Positions 1 to 9,805 are shown, numbered from the stretch's first letter. The stretch: DNA of 24,060 bases from Rickettsiales bacterium (GCA_031286185.1 JAITUS010000061.1:1-24060); one strand, 5' to 3'. Program-made: numbers and translations. Notes: a model not told the origin generated them from the sequence alone.

Positions 1-776
1 CACTCTTATTGTCAGGACTCAATGCTGGCGGCAAAACTTGCATTGTAGAGAAAGGCGGCACTACAAGAAACCATACAGAGCTATTACTGCAAGCAATGTG
101 TGCAGACATCAAACAGAAAGACCGCAAAATTATGCTACAACCTAGCGTGCTAAAATCTACGGATATAAGAATTGTAGGGGATATATCCAGTGCGTCTTAT
201 TGGCTTGTGCTTGCTTGTATAAAACCAAATTGTCAAATTACAGTGCAAAATGTAGGTTTAAATCCTACAAGAATAGGGATATTAAATGTATTTAAAAAAA
301 TTGGTGTAGACTTTACTGTTGACAATGTTAGAATGGATTGTGAAATTTTTGGTGACATTACGGTACGCTACAAACCACATTTGAAACCTTTTGAAATTGA
401 CAGTGAGATGATACCCACTTTGATAGACGAGTTGCCTATCTTATCCTTGCTTGCATGTTTTTGTGAAGGTAAAAGTTCCATCACGGGTGCTGAGGAACTT
501 AGGGTCAAGGAAAGTGACCGAATATCCAATATTGTTCAAAATCTAAAAGCTATCAATGCAGATATTAAAGAAGATGCAGATGGCATGACGATTCATCATA
601 GTCAACTTATAGGCAATGTTTCACTGTGTGCAAGACAGGACCATCGCATTGCCATGACTATGGAAATTGCAAGTGCAGTATTAGGGGGTATTGATGTGCG
701 AGACAACGCTTGTATAGCGGTGAGTTACCCAAATTTTTTAGATGAGTTAAAAAAAATTAATCGTGAAATGTTATGA
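1..776 (+). CDS. aroA: 3-phosphoshikimate 1-carboxyvinyltransferase (EPSP synthase), 5' end missing
   Basis: This is the C-terminal part of EPSP synthase, which joins phosphoenolpyruvate to shikimate-3-phosphate in chorismate synthesis. The frame is open to the window edge from base 3, so the start lies upstream; the TTG at base 9 is not a real start. Diagnostic motifs are RVKESDRI (bases about 505-528) and DHRIAM (about 640-657), preceded by DELPILSLLA, all typical of the C-terminal half of the fold. The ending VSYPNFLDEL is also family-typical. The TGA stop overlaps the aroQ start in an ATGA arrangement, so the two are probably translationally coupled. About 255 of roughly 425 residues are present. 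The identification is secure. Confidence 0.95.
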   Translation, partial: LLLSGLNAGGKTCIVEKGGTTRNHTELLLQAMCADIKQKDRKIMLQPSVLKSTDIRIVGDISSASYWLVLACIKPNCQITVQNVGLNPTRIGILNVFKKIGVDFTVDNVRMDCEIFGDITVRYKPHLKPFEIDSEMIPTLIDELPILSLLACFCEGKSSITGAEELRVKESDRISNIVQNLKAINADIKEDADGMTIHHSQLIGNVSLCARQDHRIAMTMEIASAVLGGIDVRDNACIAVSYPNFLDELKKINREML

Positions 777-1180
777 GAGTTTTGATTATAAATGGACCAA
801 ATATGCAAAGGTTGTCAAAGCGTGGCAATCAATACAATGCTAGCTATGAACAACTTAGAGATTGTATCATTGACCATGCTAAATCCAAAAACATAGAAGT
901 AGAGTTTTTTGTCACAGATATAGAAGGAGAGATAGTGCAAGCAATTGGCAGATATGACGGTGATGCAATAGTCATTAATGCTGCTGGTTACAGTCATTAC
1001 AGTGTTGCCATTAGAGATGCATTGGAGAGTTTTAAAGGCAAAAAAGTAGAGGTTCATATGACAAATGTTTACGCGAGAGAGGAATTTAGACATCATTCAA
1101 TCATAGCTCCTGTATGTGATGGGGTTATTTGTGGTTTTGGTTTAAAAAGCTATTTACTTGCAATGGATGCTGCTTTGTGA
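773..1180 (+). CDS. aroQ: Type II 3-dehydroquinate dehydratase
   Basis: This 135-residue cytoplasmic protein is expected to dehydrate 3-dehydroquinate to 3-dehydroshikimate in the shikimate pathway. Family signatures are INGPNM near the N-terminus, the central block VINAAGYSHYSVAIRDAL, VEVHMTN with the catalytic histidine, and AREEFRHHS. Its length is close to the usual 140-150 residues. The flexible-lid segment departs from the common NLNLLGxREPxxYG form and reads NMQRLSKRGNQYNASY, although a tyrosine remains in the expected area. The ATG overlaps the aroA stop by four bases, and its TGA overlaps the GTG of aroK by three, so the three genes form one operon. Confidence 0.93.
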   Translation: MRVLIINGPNMQRLSKRGNQYNASYEQLRDCIIDHAKSKNIEVEFFVTDIEGEIVQAIGRYDGDAIVINAAGYSHYSVAIRDALESFKGKKVEVHMTNVYAREEFRHHSIIAPVCDGVICGFGLKSYLLAMDAAL

Positions 1181-1674
1181 AAAAAATTGTCTTGATAGGA
1201 ATGCCGGGTACCCTTAAAACTAGTGTAGGCAAAGTTTTAGCTAAAAAATTAGATTTTGATTTTTTAGATACGGATGAGCATGTTGAGAGTGTAAAAAAAC
1301 TTTGCATTACTCAAATTTTTGCCGATTTTGGGGAAGCATATTTTAGAGAGTTAGAACACAGTGCGGTTTTACAAAATTACCATAGGACAGATATAGTCTT
1401 GTCAGCAGGTGGGGGGTTACCACTTTTAAATGAAAATATGATTTTGTTACAAAGTTGGTGTAAAGTTTGGTTGCAAGCAAGCGTTCAAACTATTTATAAA
1501 CGGTTAATAAATGATGTTACACGGCCGTTGATTGCTTTTGAGAAAATGGAAACAATAGCTAAAATGCAAAGTGACCGGTTTACAATTTATAAAAAATATG
1601 CAGATATTTGTGTGCAGACAGATAATTTATCGGTAGAAGATATTGCAACTAAAATTATTGAAGAAATAGTATAA
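1177..1674 (+). CDS. aroK: Shikimate kinase with an altered P-loop
   Basis: Shikimate kinase phosphorylates shikimate at the 3-hydroxyl with ATP. I start it at the GTG at 1177, which overlaps the aroQ stop (GTGA) and gives a 165-residue protein beginning MKKIVLIGMPG; longer versions would add residues not seen in the family. Visible motifs are the shikimate-binding DTDEHVE, FRELE, the glycine-rich SAGGGL and the lid segment TRPLI. The P-loop reads GMPGTLKTS, with leucine 13 where the family normally has glycine (GxxGxGKS/T). Lys14 and Thr15 are kept. Order aroA-aroQ-aroK and the shared overlaps support the assignment. Whether the altered P-loop is fully active cannot be judged from sequence. 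Confidence 0.9.
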   Translation: MKKIVLIGMPGTLKTSVGKVLAKKLDFDFLDTDEHVESVKKLCITQIFADFGEAYFRELEHSAVLQNYHRTDIVLSAGGGLPLLNENMILLQSWCKVWLQASVQTIYKRLINDVTRPLIAFEKMETIAKMQSDRFTIYKKYADICVQTDNLSVEDIATKIIEEIV

Positions 1675-1791
1675 TTAAATTAAATGTCGCAATGGTCATG
1701 ATATTGACTCTGTAAAGATTAAACGAATTTCTTGTATCAGTATATACCATAAACTCATCAAAAAGTAAAGTAAAAATGGACAAGTTGCGAC

Positions 1792-1831
1792 AAAAAATTG
1801 CAACATTTTTTTAGTGTTGTTGCAATTTTTT
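1792..1831. terminator. Bidirectional intrinsic terminator between aroK and the minus-strand operon
   Basis: A perfect 14-base stem (1792-1805 with 1818-1831) carries A-rich and T-rich flanks on both sides, so it can end transcription from either direction. It lies between aroK on the plus strand and the convergent minus-strand gene ending at 1845. Confidence 0.85.
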
Positions 1832-1844
1832 ATATCTTTAAAAT

Positions 1845-2288
1845 TTAGTTTTGTTGGTTACGAAGTTGATTCTTTTGATAAATATAATAACCAATTGAAA
1901 ACATTATCAATACGATAAGGGAGATGATTGCCCAAAAAAGATCTATATGATAATAATTCTCTTCAATTAAATAATCTATAAAATCTTTAAAGAATAAGTA
2001 TGCCATAATAAATGAAATAAACAACATAGCAAGACTAGTTATTATCCACCACACTAAATAAACATTTTCTTTTTTAAGTAGTAAATACTCAAAAAAAGAT
2101 TTACCACCATAACTGGTTTTATCTTCGTATCCTGTAAATACTCTTATTATCATCATAATGACAGTAAATACCATTACAGGAACAAAAAACCGTTGAAACA
2201 AATAGGCGGGGAAAAACATCTTACTCAAACAAAATATAGTAAATAAAATTAAAAGTATACATAGTAGAGCGACTCTAATATATTTCAT
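1845..2288 (-). CDS. Unrecognised four-helix membrane protein
   Basis: I do not recognise this 147-residue protein. It has about four hydrophobic segments, near residues 5-22, 32-50, 78-99 and 117-137, separated by short charged loops, so it is probably an integral membrane protein. The C-terminus is polar and basic (YQKNQLRNQQN). The ATG overlaps the end of the upstream membrane gene by 14 bases, which suggests translational coupling and a shared job. The coding sequence is strongly AT-rich. No catalytic or transporter motif is visible, so no function is proposed. Confidence 0.7.
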   Translation of the reverse strand: MKYIRVALLCILLILFTIFCLSKMFFPAYLFQRFFVPVMVFTVIMMIIRVFTGYEDKTSYGGKSFFEYLLLKKENVYLVWWIITSLAMLFISFIMAYLFFKDFIDYLIEENYYHIDLFWAIISLIVLIMFSIGYYIYQKNQLRNQQN

Positions 2289-3132
2289 CTGCTTTTGATA
2301 ATCCTTTTTTACTGTGATAATTCCAAAGGTGATATATTGTTATCGATATGACATTAACAATAATCAATGCTATATTAACCGCATACAAATGCCATATTTC
2401 AATACTGACGATATCTAATTGCTCATGCAAGGATAGCATTGGAGCAAATACTGCAAAAATGATGTTAGAATAGGAGAAAGAAATTATTGCACCTAATGCT
2501 AATGATTTTATGCTAGCGTCATATTTAAAATAATATAATACTAAAACTGCACAATATACACCAACTATACCAATAAGAAATATTATATCGGACAAAATAT
2601 AGGGCGTAAATTCAAGTCCAAAATTTGACTTTACAACCATATTTATTATTACAGTTACAATAGATAAAAATGAAATCGTTCCAATCATAATAAATGGTTT
2701 TATTTTTACAACTTTACTTCGTTGGAATTCGAATTCTAGTTGATTGTTAAATTTTCTTTTTCTATATCTTTGTCTAATATAATAAATTGCAAATGCTATA
2801 CTGTTGCCAACCCCAACCAACAACATACTAAAATTTGCTGACCAAAAATTGCTTGATATAGCTAAACCAAAAATAAGAGCATATACAATGTTTATAATTG
2901 GCACAAACCATAATGCATTTATTTTTGCATACTTGTGACTTTGCATCATTCGCCTACAAAACAAATACATAAAAGGATATAAAAATAGATAGAATAACAA
3001 AAAATATAATTCTCCACTAATGTGTAAATATTCCACTCGTAATAATAGTTTTAACATCATTGAAAGTGTAACTATACTTAATGATATTAAACTTGCAAAA
3101 ACATACAATTTTTTATTTAATTTATAAATCAT
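2275..3132 (-). CDS. Unrecognised polytopic membrane protein
   Basis: This protein of about 285 residues has roughly eight hydrophobic helices and one basic cytoplasmic-type loop (RQRYRKRKFNNQLEFEFQR) in the middle. I start it at the ATG at 3132, preceded by GGAG six bases upstream. A TTG 27 bases further upstream lies inside a hairpin stem and is unlikely to be used. It overlaps the next gene (start 2288) by 14 bases. I see no family signature; a small transporter, sensor or immunity-type membrane protein are all possible. Confidence 0.7.
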   Translation of the reverse strand: MIYKLNKKLYVFASLISLSIVTLSMMLKLLLRVEYLHISGELYFLLFYLFLYPFMYLFCRRMMQSHKYAKINALWFVPIINIVYALIFGLAISSNFWSANFSMLLVGVGNSIAFAIYYIRQRYRKRKFNNQLEFEFQRSKVVKIKPFIMIGTISFLSIVTVIINMVVKSNFGLEFTPYILSDIIFLIGIVGVYCAVLVLYYFKYDASIKSLALGAIISFSYSNIIFAVFAPMLSLHEQLDIVSIEIWHLYAVNIALIIVNVISITIYHLWNYHSKKGLSKADEIY

Positions 3133-3144
3133 TTTACACTCCAC

Positions 3145-3183
3145 AAAACCTAGCAACAAAATTTAATTTTGTTGCTAGGTTTT
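3145..3183 (-). terminator. Strong hairpin between two minus-strand membrane genes
   Basis: A perfect palindrome pairs 3145-3162 with 3166-3183 around a tiny loop, with a core reading CCTAGCAACAAAAT. It follows the stop of the gene at 3208 and ends 12 bases before the ATG of the gene at 3132. On the minus strand only four T residues follow it, so it may end transcription partially, letting some continue into the two downstream genes. Confidence 0.65.
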
Positions 3184-3207
3184 TCTTTATACAATTTTCA
3201 GTTTTAA

Positions 3208-4092
3208 CTACCAAGCCCATCTAAATGGATTTGTTCCAGCTGGTCTAGAAGAATAACTTCCACCAATAAATCTGCCACCACCAAAATTTATCAATTCCCA
3301 AACAATATCAAAGATGTTGATATCGACATTCCAATTCCATGCCCACCATTGTTTATGTTCTATAAAAACATGAGTGAATCCTGCTTGACCATTTCTACCC
3401 ATTAAGCGATTTATAGAATCAATTAACAAAGCACCAATTGTTGCACTCACTAAAGCCCCAATAACCAATCCAACAACACCAGCTTGTGCTGCACTCATAC
3501 CAGTTATTTTAACAACGAGAGCGACCAAGCCTAATGTAATTAAAGATGATGATAACCCTTCTACAAACCAACCCAAAGATAGATGTGCATACAATTTAAA
3601 CTTAAACTCACCACCAAAAAACCATCTTGACGCTGCATCCTTTTCATTCTCAATACTAGATTGTGCAACTTCATCTTGCCAAATGGCAGTAAATAATTCA
3701 ACTTCTTCTTCGGTTAATTGAGCAAAAATATCAGCTATGTTACCTTGTTCTGTAGTAATGCTTTCTGAAAAACTTTCAACATAAGATTGCAATTCAACTG
3801 CACGATTTAATTCATTTTCGCTAGCAGATCTTTTAGTTTTTGCCATTGCTATTTCATCTTGCATTAACTGTGATATGTTTCCAAAAAAATCTGTACTAAC
3901 TTGTTTGGATATATCTTGCGTTATCGGTGGCACTGTTGAAACTGGACTATATTTCATACCCAGCACAACTGCCATCACTGCACTGATTGGCAGTATCAAA
4001 GCTAAGACAAAGATTGTTAGCTTTGTGCGAATTGAATGTCGTTTTGCTTTTGATGCATTCAACTCTTGTCTTAATGTGTTTATATCTGTCAT
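3208..4092 (-). CDS. Unrecognised protein with N-terminal anchor, glycine-rich hairpin and aromatic tail
   Basis: I do not recognise this 294-residue protein. The ATG at 4092 is chosen because AGGAG lies eight bases upstream; a longer reading would add 12 residues before that site. A short polar N-terminus leads to one hydrophobic helix (about residues 25-46), then an acidic helical region (about 55-150). Two adjacent hydrophobic segments follow (about 172-196 and 200-224), the second glycine/alanine-rich (GVVGLVIGALVSATIGALL). The final 65 residues are rich in tryptophan, glycine and asparagine (QWWAWNWNVDIN, GGGRFIGGS). The layout suggests a membrane-anchored or exported protein with a membrane-inserting hairpin. 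Comparison with pore-forming proteins is speculation. Confidence 0.7.
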   Translation of the reverse strand: MTDINTLRQELNASKAKRHSIRTKLTIFVLALILPISAVMAVVLGMKYSPVSTVPPITQDISKQVSTDFFGNISQLMQDEIAMAKTKRSASENELNRAVELQSYVESFSESITTEQGNIADIFAQLTEEEVELFTAIWQDEVAQSSIENEKDAASRWFFGGEFKFKLYAHLSLGWFVEGLSSSLITLGLVALVVKITGMSAAQAGVVGLVIGALVSATIGALLIDSINRLMGRNGQAGFTHVFIEHKQWWAWNWNVDINIFDIVWELINFGGGRFIGGSYSSRPAGTNPFRWAW

Positions 4093-4141
4093 AGACTGTT
4101 CTCCTATATGACTGTAACCAGTGGGCACTTTGTTTTACTTG

Positions 4142-4193
4142 ACGGACAAGGTCCGTATATTTTTGTTAATCAATATCACTCTACTTGATATTG
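4142..4193 (-). promoter_or_regulatory. Two inverted repeats in the upstream region of the minus-strand gene at 4092
   Basis: ACGGAC-AAG-GTCCGT at 4142-4156 and CAATATCA-N7-TGATATTG at 4171-4193 are two perfect inverted repeats just upstream of the minus-strand gene. They may be operators or leader hairpins. No clear -35/-10 pair is visible on the minus strand here. Confidence 0.4.
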
Positions 4194-5918
<1,725 letters not shown>

Positions 5919-5927
5919 CTGTATCAG

Positions 5928-5956
5928 TTGACAAGTTTGATTTTAAAGCATATAAT
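5928..5956 (+). promoter_or_regulatory. Perfect-consensus sigma-A promoter of the magnesium ATPase gene
   Basis: TTGACA at 5928-5933 and TATAAT at 5951-5956 are separated by exactly 17 bases. It starts only 9 bases after the gap stop codon. Such a perfect core promoter usually needs downstream control, which makes the leader hairpin that follows notable. Confidence 0.92.
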
Positions 5957-5970
5957 AGTAGTATAAATTC

Positions 5971-6003
5971 AAAAACAGCTTATCATAGTAGTAAGTTGTT
6001 TTT
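5971..6003 (+). terminator. Terminator-like hairpin inside the mgtA leader
   Basis: AAAAACAGCTTA (5971-5982) pairs with TAAGTTGTTTTT (5992-6003) through one G-U pair and a 9-base loop, and ends in a T run. It lies just downstream of the predicted start site at about 5963. It could be the delayed terminator of gap, an attenuator controlling mgtA, or both. The stem is G+C-poor, so strength is uncertain. Confidence 0.5.
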
Positions 6004-6030
6004 TGTTTGGTAATTTTCGGGAATAAAATT

Positions 6031-8793
6031 ATGAAAAATATAAAATTGGCTACAACAAGTAAAACAAGTGGTAAACAGAGACTTTTGAGTGCATCAAGAG
6101 AAGAAAAACAGGATTTATTGTTACAGTACCAAAATAATGAAATGACTGGCTATAATCAAGAACAAATTGAACAGTCAATGGATGAATATGGTAAAAATAT
6201 TATCACTCACAAAGACAATCAAACTTTTGCCAAAAAATTATTTGAGGCTTTTATAAATCCTTTTAGCGCCATATTATTTTTATTAAGTATTGTGATGATT
6301 GTGACAGATGCCATTATTCCTGCTGCACAAGGTAAAGTAGAGGACATTGATCCGTTTGGGTTTAGTATTATCATCATTATGGTCAGTTTGAGTGGTGTTT
6401 TAAGATTTTTGCAAGAGACCCGTTCTTCAAAAGCAGCAGAAAGACTGCAAGCTATGATTAAAACAACTACTTGTGTTTTGCGAGAGGGGCAAAGAATAGA
6501 GGTAGAAATAGAAGAGGTTGTCGTTGGTGATATTGTATGCCTGTCTGCTGGCGATATGATACCGGCAGATGTCAGAATTCTTTCCTCAAAGGATTTATTT
6601 TTGGGCGAATCTTCATTGACAGGGGAGAGCAACCCTGTGGAAAAAACTTCATCACCGCAGAATTTTGATCATACAAATTCTTTAATACTGCCCAATCTTG
6701 CATTTATGGGCACTAGCGTGATTAGTGGTCATGCAGTAGCATTGGTCATAGCAGTAGGTGACCAAACACACTTTGGCGATGTAGCTAAAACTCTTGTAGC
6801 TAAGCGTCCAAAGACAAGTTTCGACAAAGGCGTCAACTCAATATCCTGGCTGTTGATAAGATTCATGTCTATTATGGTACCCATAGTTTTTGTAATTAAT
6901 GGTCTGACAGGTGGTATAATAATGGGGAAAGGTGGTGAAGCGTGGGTTGAATCTTTAATGTTTGGTCTTGCTGTTGCTGTCGGGCTGACCCCTGAAATGT
7001 TGCCTATGATTGTGACTGCGGGGCTTGCGAAAGGTGCCGTCAAAATGTCCAAGCAGAAAACAATCGTAAAAAGCTTGAACTCTATTCAAAACTTTGGTGC
7101 AATGGATATATTATGTACGGATAAAACAGGAACACTTACAAAAGACGAAATTGAACTTGAAAAATACCTTGATATAAATGGCAAGGAAGATTTGCGAATT
7201 TTGAGAAAAGCTTTTTTAAATAGTTATTATCAAACTGGCTTAAAAAATGTTATGGATAAAGCTATCTTAAAACACAGTCAAGACAAAGGAATGCCTGAAC
7301 TTGCACACAACTATATAAAAGTTGATGAGATTCCATTTGACTTTGCTCGTCGTAGAATGACCGTAGTGATAAAAAATACGCAAGGCAAAACTCAAATGAT
7401 TACAAAGGGTGCCGTAGAAGAGATGTTATCTGTATGCACTTATGCCGAACTTGACGGCAAAGAGCCTATTAAAATAACGGATAAAATAAAGCTAGATATC
7501 ATTGACAGAGTAGAAAAATTGAGTGAACAAGGATTTAGAGTGCTTGCTGTTGCACAAAAAAACAATCCCACAGTTGAAGGACTATTCTCTATTAAAGATG
7601 AAGTGGATATGGTATTGATAGGTTACTTAGCTTTTTTAGATCCTCCTAAGGAATCTGCAAAATCTGCAATAAAAGCTTTAAAGGAACATGGTGTAGCTGT
7701 AAAAATACTGACAGGTGACAGTCTTGCTATTACAAGATGTATTGCAGGGCAAGTTGGTCTAGTCAATGACCAGTTTTTGTTGGGGCAAGATATCACGCTC
7801 ATGGATGATGATGAGTTGGAAAAAGCTTGTCAGAACACTACAATTTTTGCAAAACTTACCCCTCAACAAAAAGTTAGAATAGTTAGAATATTGCAAAACA
7901 ACGGACACGTAGTTGGATTCATGGGTGATGGAATCAATGATGCAGCCGCCTTGCGACAAGCAGATGTGGGTATTTCAGTAGACACTGCTGTGGATATCTC
8001 AAAGGAATCTGCTGACATTATACTGTTGGAGAAAGATTTGATGGTATTGCAGAAAGGAGTAGTAGAAGGTAGAAAAACTTTTGCAAATATTATAAAATAT
8101 ATAAAAATGACGGCAAGTAGTAATTTTGGAAATATGTTTGCAGTATTGGTCGGTAGTGCTCTCATTCCATTCTTGCCTATGATACCATTGCAAATTTTAG
8201 CTTTAAACCTAATCTACGATATAGTTTGCATATCTTTGCCATGGGACAATACAGAGTCTGAATATATTAAAAAACCTAGAAAATGGGAAGCCAAGTCAAT
8301 TGGAAAATTCATGATTTGGATGGGACCTACAAGTTCGTTATTTGATATTACTACATTTATTGTTATGTTGTTTTACTTTTGTCCCAAATATTTAGGTTTA
8401 CCTTTTGGGTTGCAATATGCGATATGGGGTAGTGGATACAGTGATATTGCAATAACACATTCACCGCAAATACAGGCACAGTTTGTAATGATGTTTCAAA
8501 CTGCTTGGTTTGTAATGTCACTGTGGACACAAACTTTGGTCATACACATGATTCGATCTCGTCATTTGCCTTTTGGCAAGAACAGAGCCTCTTTCCTTGT
8601 TGTTCTATTTACATTTGCAGGTATAGTTTTGGGTACACTTATACCGTATATTCCTGGGGTCAATTCTGTGTTGGATATGACTCCATTGCCTTCTGAGTTC
8701 TACTTGTGGCTAGCTTTGACTGTCATTGCTTACATGACTCTGGTAACTATATTTAAAAAGATTTTTGTTAAACGATATGGAGAGCTACTTTGA
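6031..8793 (+). CDS. mgtA: Magnesium-importing P-type ATPase (P3B type, MgtA/MgtB-like)
   Basis: This inner-membrane pump is predicted to import magnesium using ATP. The 920-residue length is near that of MgtA (about 900). It shows the cation-ATPase N-terminal region, the actuator motif TGES (about 197-200), the phosphorylation site DKTGTLT with Asp364, TGDS, and the hinge GDGINDAAALRQADVGISVD (from about 632). About ten membrane helices are arranged 2+2+6. After DKTGT, the segment NSYYQTGLKNVMDKAIL matches the MgtA subfamily rather than calcium pumps. I prefer the ATG at 6031; a TTG at 6007 in frame is possible, and no strong ribosome-binding site decides between them. The strong promoter and leader hairpin suggest transcription attenuation. 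The TGA stop confirms that TGA terminates in this genome. Confidence 0.92.
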   Translation: MKNIKLATTSKTSGKQRLLSASREEKQDLLLQYQNNEMTGYNQEQIEQSMDEYGKNIITHKDNQTFAKKLFEAFINPFSAILFLLSIVMIVTDAIIPAAQGKVEDIDPFGFSIIIIMVSLSGVLRFLQETRSSKAAERLQAMIKTTTCVLREGQRIEVEIEEVVVGDIVCLSAGDMIPADVRILSSKDLFLGESSLTGESNPVEKTSSPQNFDHTNSLILPNLAFMGTSVISGHAVALVIAVGDQTHFGDVAKTLVAKRPKTSFDKGVNSISWLLIRFMSIMVPIVFVINGLTGGIIMGKGGEAWVESLMFGLAVAVGLTPEMLPMIVTAGLAKGAVKMSKQKTIVKSLNSIQNFGAMDILCTDKTGTLTKDEIELEKYLDINGKEDLRILRKAFLNSYYQTGLKNVMDKAILKHSQDKGMPELAHNYIKVDEIPFDFARRRMTVVIKNTQGKTQMITKGAVEEMLSVCTYAELDGKEPIKITDKIKLDIIDRVEKLSEQGFRVLAVAQKNNPTVEGLFSIKDEVDMVLIGYLAFLDPPKESAKSAIKALKEHGVAVKILTGDSLAITRCIAGQVGLVNDQFLLGQDITLMDDDELEKACQNTTIFAKLTPQQKVRIVRILQNNGHVVGFMGDGINDAAALRQADVGISVDTAVDISKESADIILLEKDLMVLQKGVVEGRKTFANIIKYIKMTASSNFGNMFAVLVGSALIPFLPMIPLQILALNLIYDIVCISLPWDNTESEYIKKPRKWEAKSIGKFMIWMGPTSSLFDITTFIVMLFYFCPKYLGLPFGLQYAIWGSGYSDIAITHSPQIQAQFVMMFQTAWFVMSLWTQTLVIHMIRSRHLPFGKNRASFLVVLFTFAGIVLGTLIPYIPGVNSVLDMTPLPSEFYLWLALTVIAYMTLVTIFKKIFVKRYGELL

Positions 8794-8857
8794 TAATTGT
8801 CAAACTTTGGATAAATTTCTCAAATCTTGACAAACATTAAAATTATTGACAAATACC

Positions 8858-8892
8858 AAAACGACATATTTGATTTACAAATTTGTCGTTTT
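8858..8892 (+). terminator. Hairpin ending mgtA and overlapping the next promoter
   Basis: AAAACGACA (8858-8866) pairs with TGTCGTTTT (8884-8892), extended inward by ATTTG/CAAAT around one T-T mismatch. It lies 65 bases after the mgtA stop. Its inner part contains the -35 box of the promoter below, so it could also be an operator. Confidence 0.6.
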
Positions 8893-8902
8893 ATGTTATT
8901 AT
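8874..8902 (+). promoter_or_regulatory. Promoter of the surface-repeat protein gene
   Basis: TTTACA at 8874-8879 and TATTAT at 8897-8902 are 17 bases apart. Other TTGACA boxes at 8827 and 8846 lack a good -10 at the right distance. Confidence 0.6.
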
Positions 8903-8953
8903 TATATACATATATGGATATTATTTGTTCATTATTTTAAAAGGAGTAACATA

Positions 8954-9511
8954 ATGCAAAAAACAAAACTACAATCAGAAAGGAAACTGTATGGGAGCAA
9001 GTCGTTTAGCATTGCTTTCATTATAGTTTTGTCAATTATTATCGTTGTCATAAGTGTTGCTTATGTTTTTAAAGGCATAAAGCACATTGTAAGTATTGAC
9101 TTGCAAGATGGTAAAGGTGTGAGCAGCGAGATAGTTGTAAAGGGACTGTTGTATGAAGAGAATATGCCAACTGTTGAAAGGGGAATTGATAAGTTTACTT
9201 ACTGGTCTTTTATGGATGGGCAGGAAGTAAATTTTCCTTTGAAGTTAACTTCTGATGTAAAGTTAATGGCTAATTGGGATACTGTGAATATTGATATAGA
9301 TAATTTTGTCGTTACAAGTATTATATTAAGCATTAACGATGAATTTATTAGGATTGAAGATGTGTTGCGCAATTCTACATTGGGAGAAGTATTACCAGAA
9401 GAAATGTTGAATATTGTGTGGTACTATCAAAATCAAAATGGTGATCGTGTTGTTGCAGGTCTTGATTTTGTGATAAAAAAGCAAACAATATTTTATGCAG
9501 TTCAAAATTGA
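8954..9511 (+). CDS. Single-pass membrane protein with a Listeria/Bacteroides (InlB B-type) repeat
   Basis: This is a 185-residue protein starting at the ATG at 8954, seven bases after AAAGGAG; upstream in-frame codons overlap the promoter. A basic N-terminus (residues 1-17) precedes one membrane helix (about 19-38), so the rest is probably outside the cell. Residues 45-109 follow the pattern of the InlB B-repeat family: a leading VSIDL strand, a central TYW, and the closing LTSDVKLMANW. A second, weaker repeat may occupy residues 125-185. Such repeats are common in surface proteins of low-G+C bacteria and are linked to wall association or binding. No LPXTG sorting signal is present; anchoring would be by the N-terminal helix. 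The exact role is unknown. Confidence 0.75.
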   Translation: MQKTKLQSERKLYGSKSFSIAFIIVLSIIIVVISVAYVFKGIKHIVSIDLQDGKGVSSEIVVKGLLYEENMPTVERGIDKFTYWSFMDGQEVNFPLKLTSDVKLMANWDTVNIDIDNFVVTSIILSINDEFIRIEDVLRNSTLGEVLPEEMLNIVWYYQNQNGDRVVAGLDFVIKKQTIFYAVQN

Positions 9512-9530
9512 ACAGGTAAAATCCTAACGC

Positions 9531-9573
9531 AAGTGGACTTTGTTTAAAAATTTTTAAACAAAGTCACTTTTTT
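9531..9573 (+). terminator. Intrinsic terminator of the surface-repeat gene
   Basis: A perfect 15-base palindrome pairs 9536-9550 with 9551-9565, extended by AAGT/ACTT and followed by six T residues. It begins 19 bases after the stop codon. Confidence 0.85.
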
Positions 9574-9626
9574 ATTACTAACACAAAATATTATCACATA
9601 ATAGTTAGATAACTTTTGTTTTTTGC

Positions 9627-9655
9627 TTGACTATTATTGTCAGGTTTGGTATACT
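9627..9655 (+). promoter_or_regulatory. Promoter of tRNA-Leu
   Basis: TTGACT at 9627-9632 and TATACT at 9650-9655 are 17 bases apart. The predicted start is about 17 bases before the mature tRNA. Confidence 0.85.
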
Positions 9656-9678
9656 AATCCTAAAATTGTTCAAAGTTT

Positions 9679-9764
9679 GCCCGAGTGGCGGAATGGTAGA
9701 CGCACAGGACTTAAAATCCTGAGGAGGAAACTCCGTGCCGGTTCGAGTCCGGCCTCGGGCACCA
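9679..9764 (+). tRNA. tRNA-Leu (anticodon UAA)
   Basis: The acceptor arms GCCCGAG (9679-9685) and CTCGGGC (9754-9760) pair perfectly and are followed by A and an encoded CCA. The anticodon stem CAGGA/TCCTG encloses the loop CTTAAAA, giving anticodon TAA. A long variable arm (GGAGGAAACTCC) marks a class II tRNA, and GGTTCGAGTCC gives the T arm. It decodes UUA/UUG leucine codons, frequent in this AT-rich genome. It stands alone with its own promoter and terminator, and accessory genes begin directly downstream. Confidence 0.98.
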
Positions 9765-9777
9765 TGTTGATTAAGTA

Positions 9778-9805
9778 AAAAGTCTTAGTTCGGTCTAGGG
9801 CTTTT
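9778..9805 (+). terminator. Terminator of tRNA-Leu
   Basis: AAAAGTCTTAG (9778-9788) pairs fully with CTAGGGCTTTT (9795-9805), counting G-U pairs, around a 6-base loop. It separates the tRNA unit from the helicase gene, so the latter needs its own promoter. I see no convincing one in 9806-9895. Confidence 0.75.

Noticed and set aside
8846..8953. 36 extra N-terminal codons for the surface-repeat protein
   Set aside because: They cover the promoter and hairpin, and the strong AAAGGAG lies just before the ATG at 8954.
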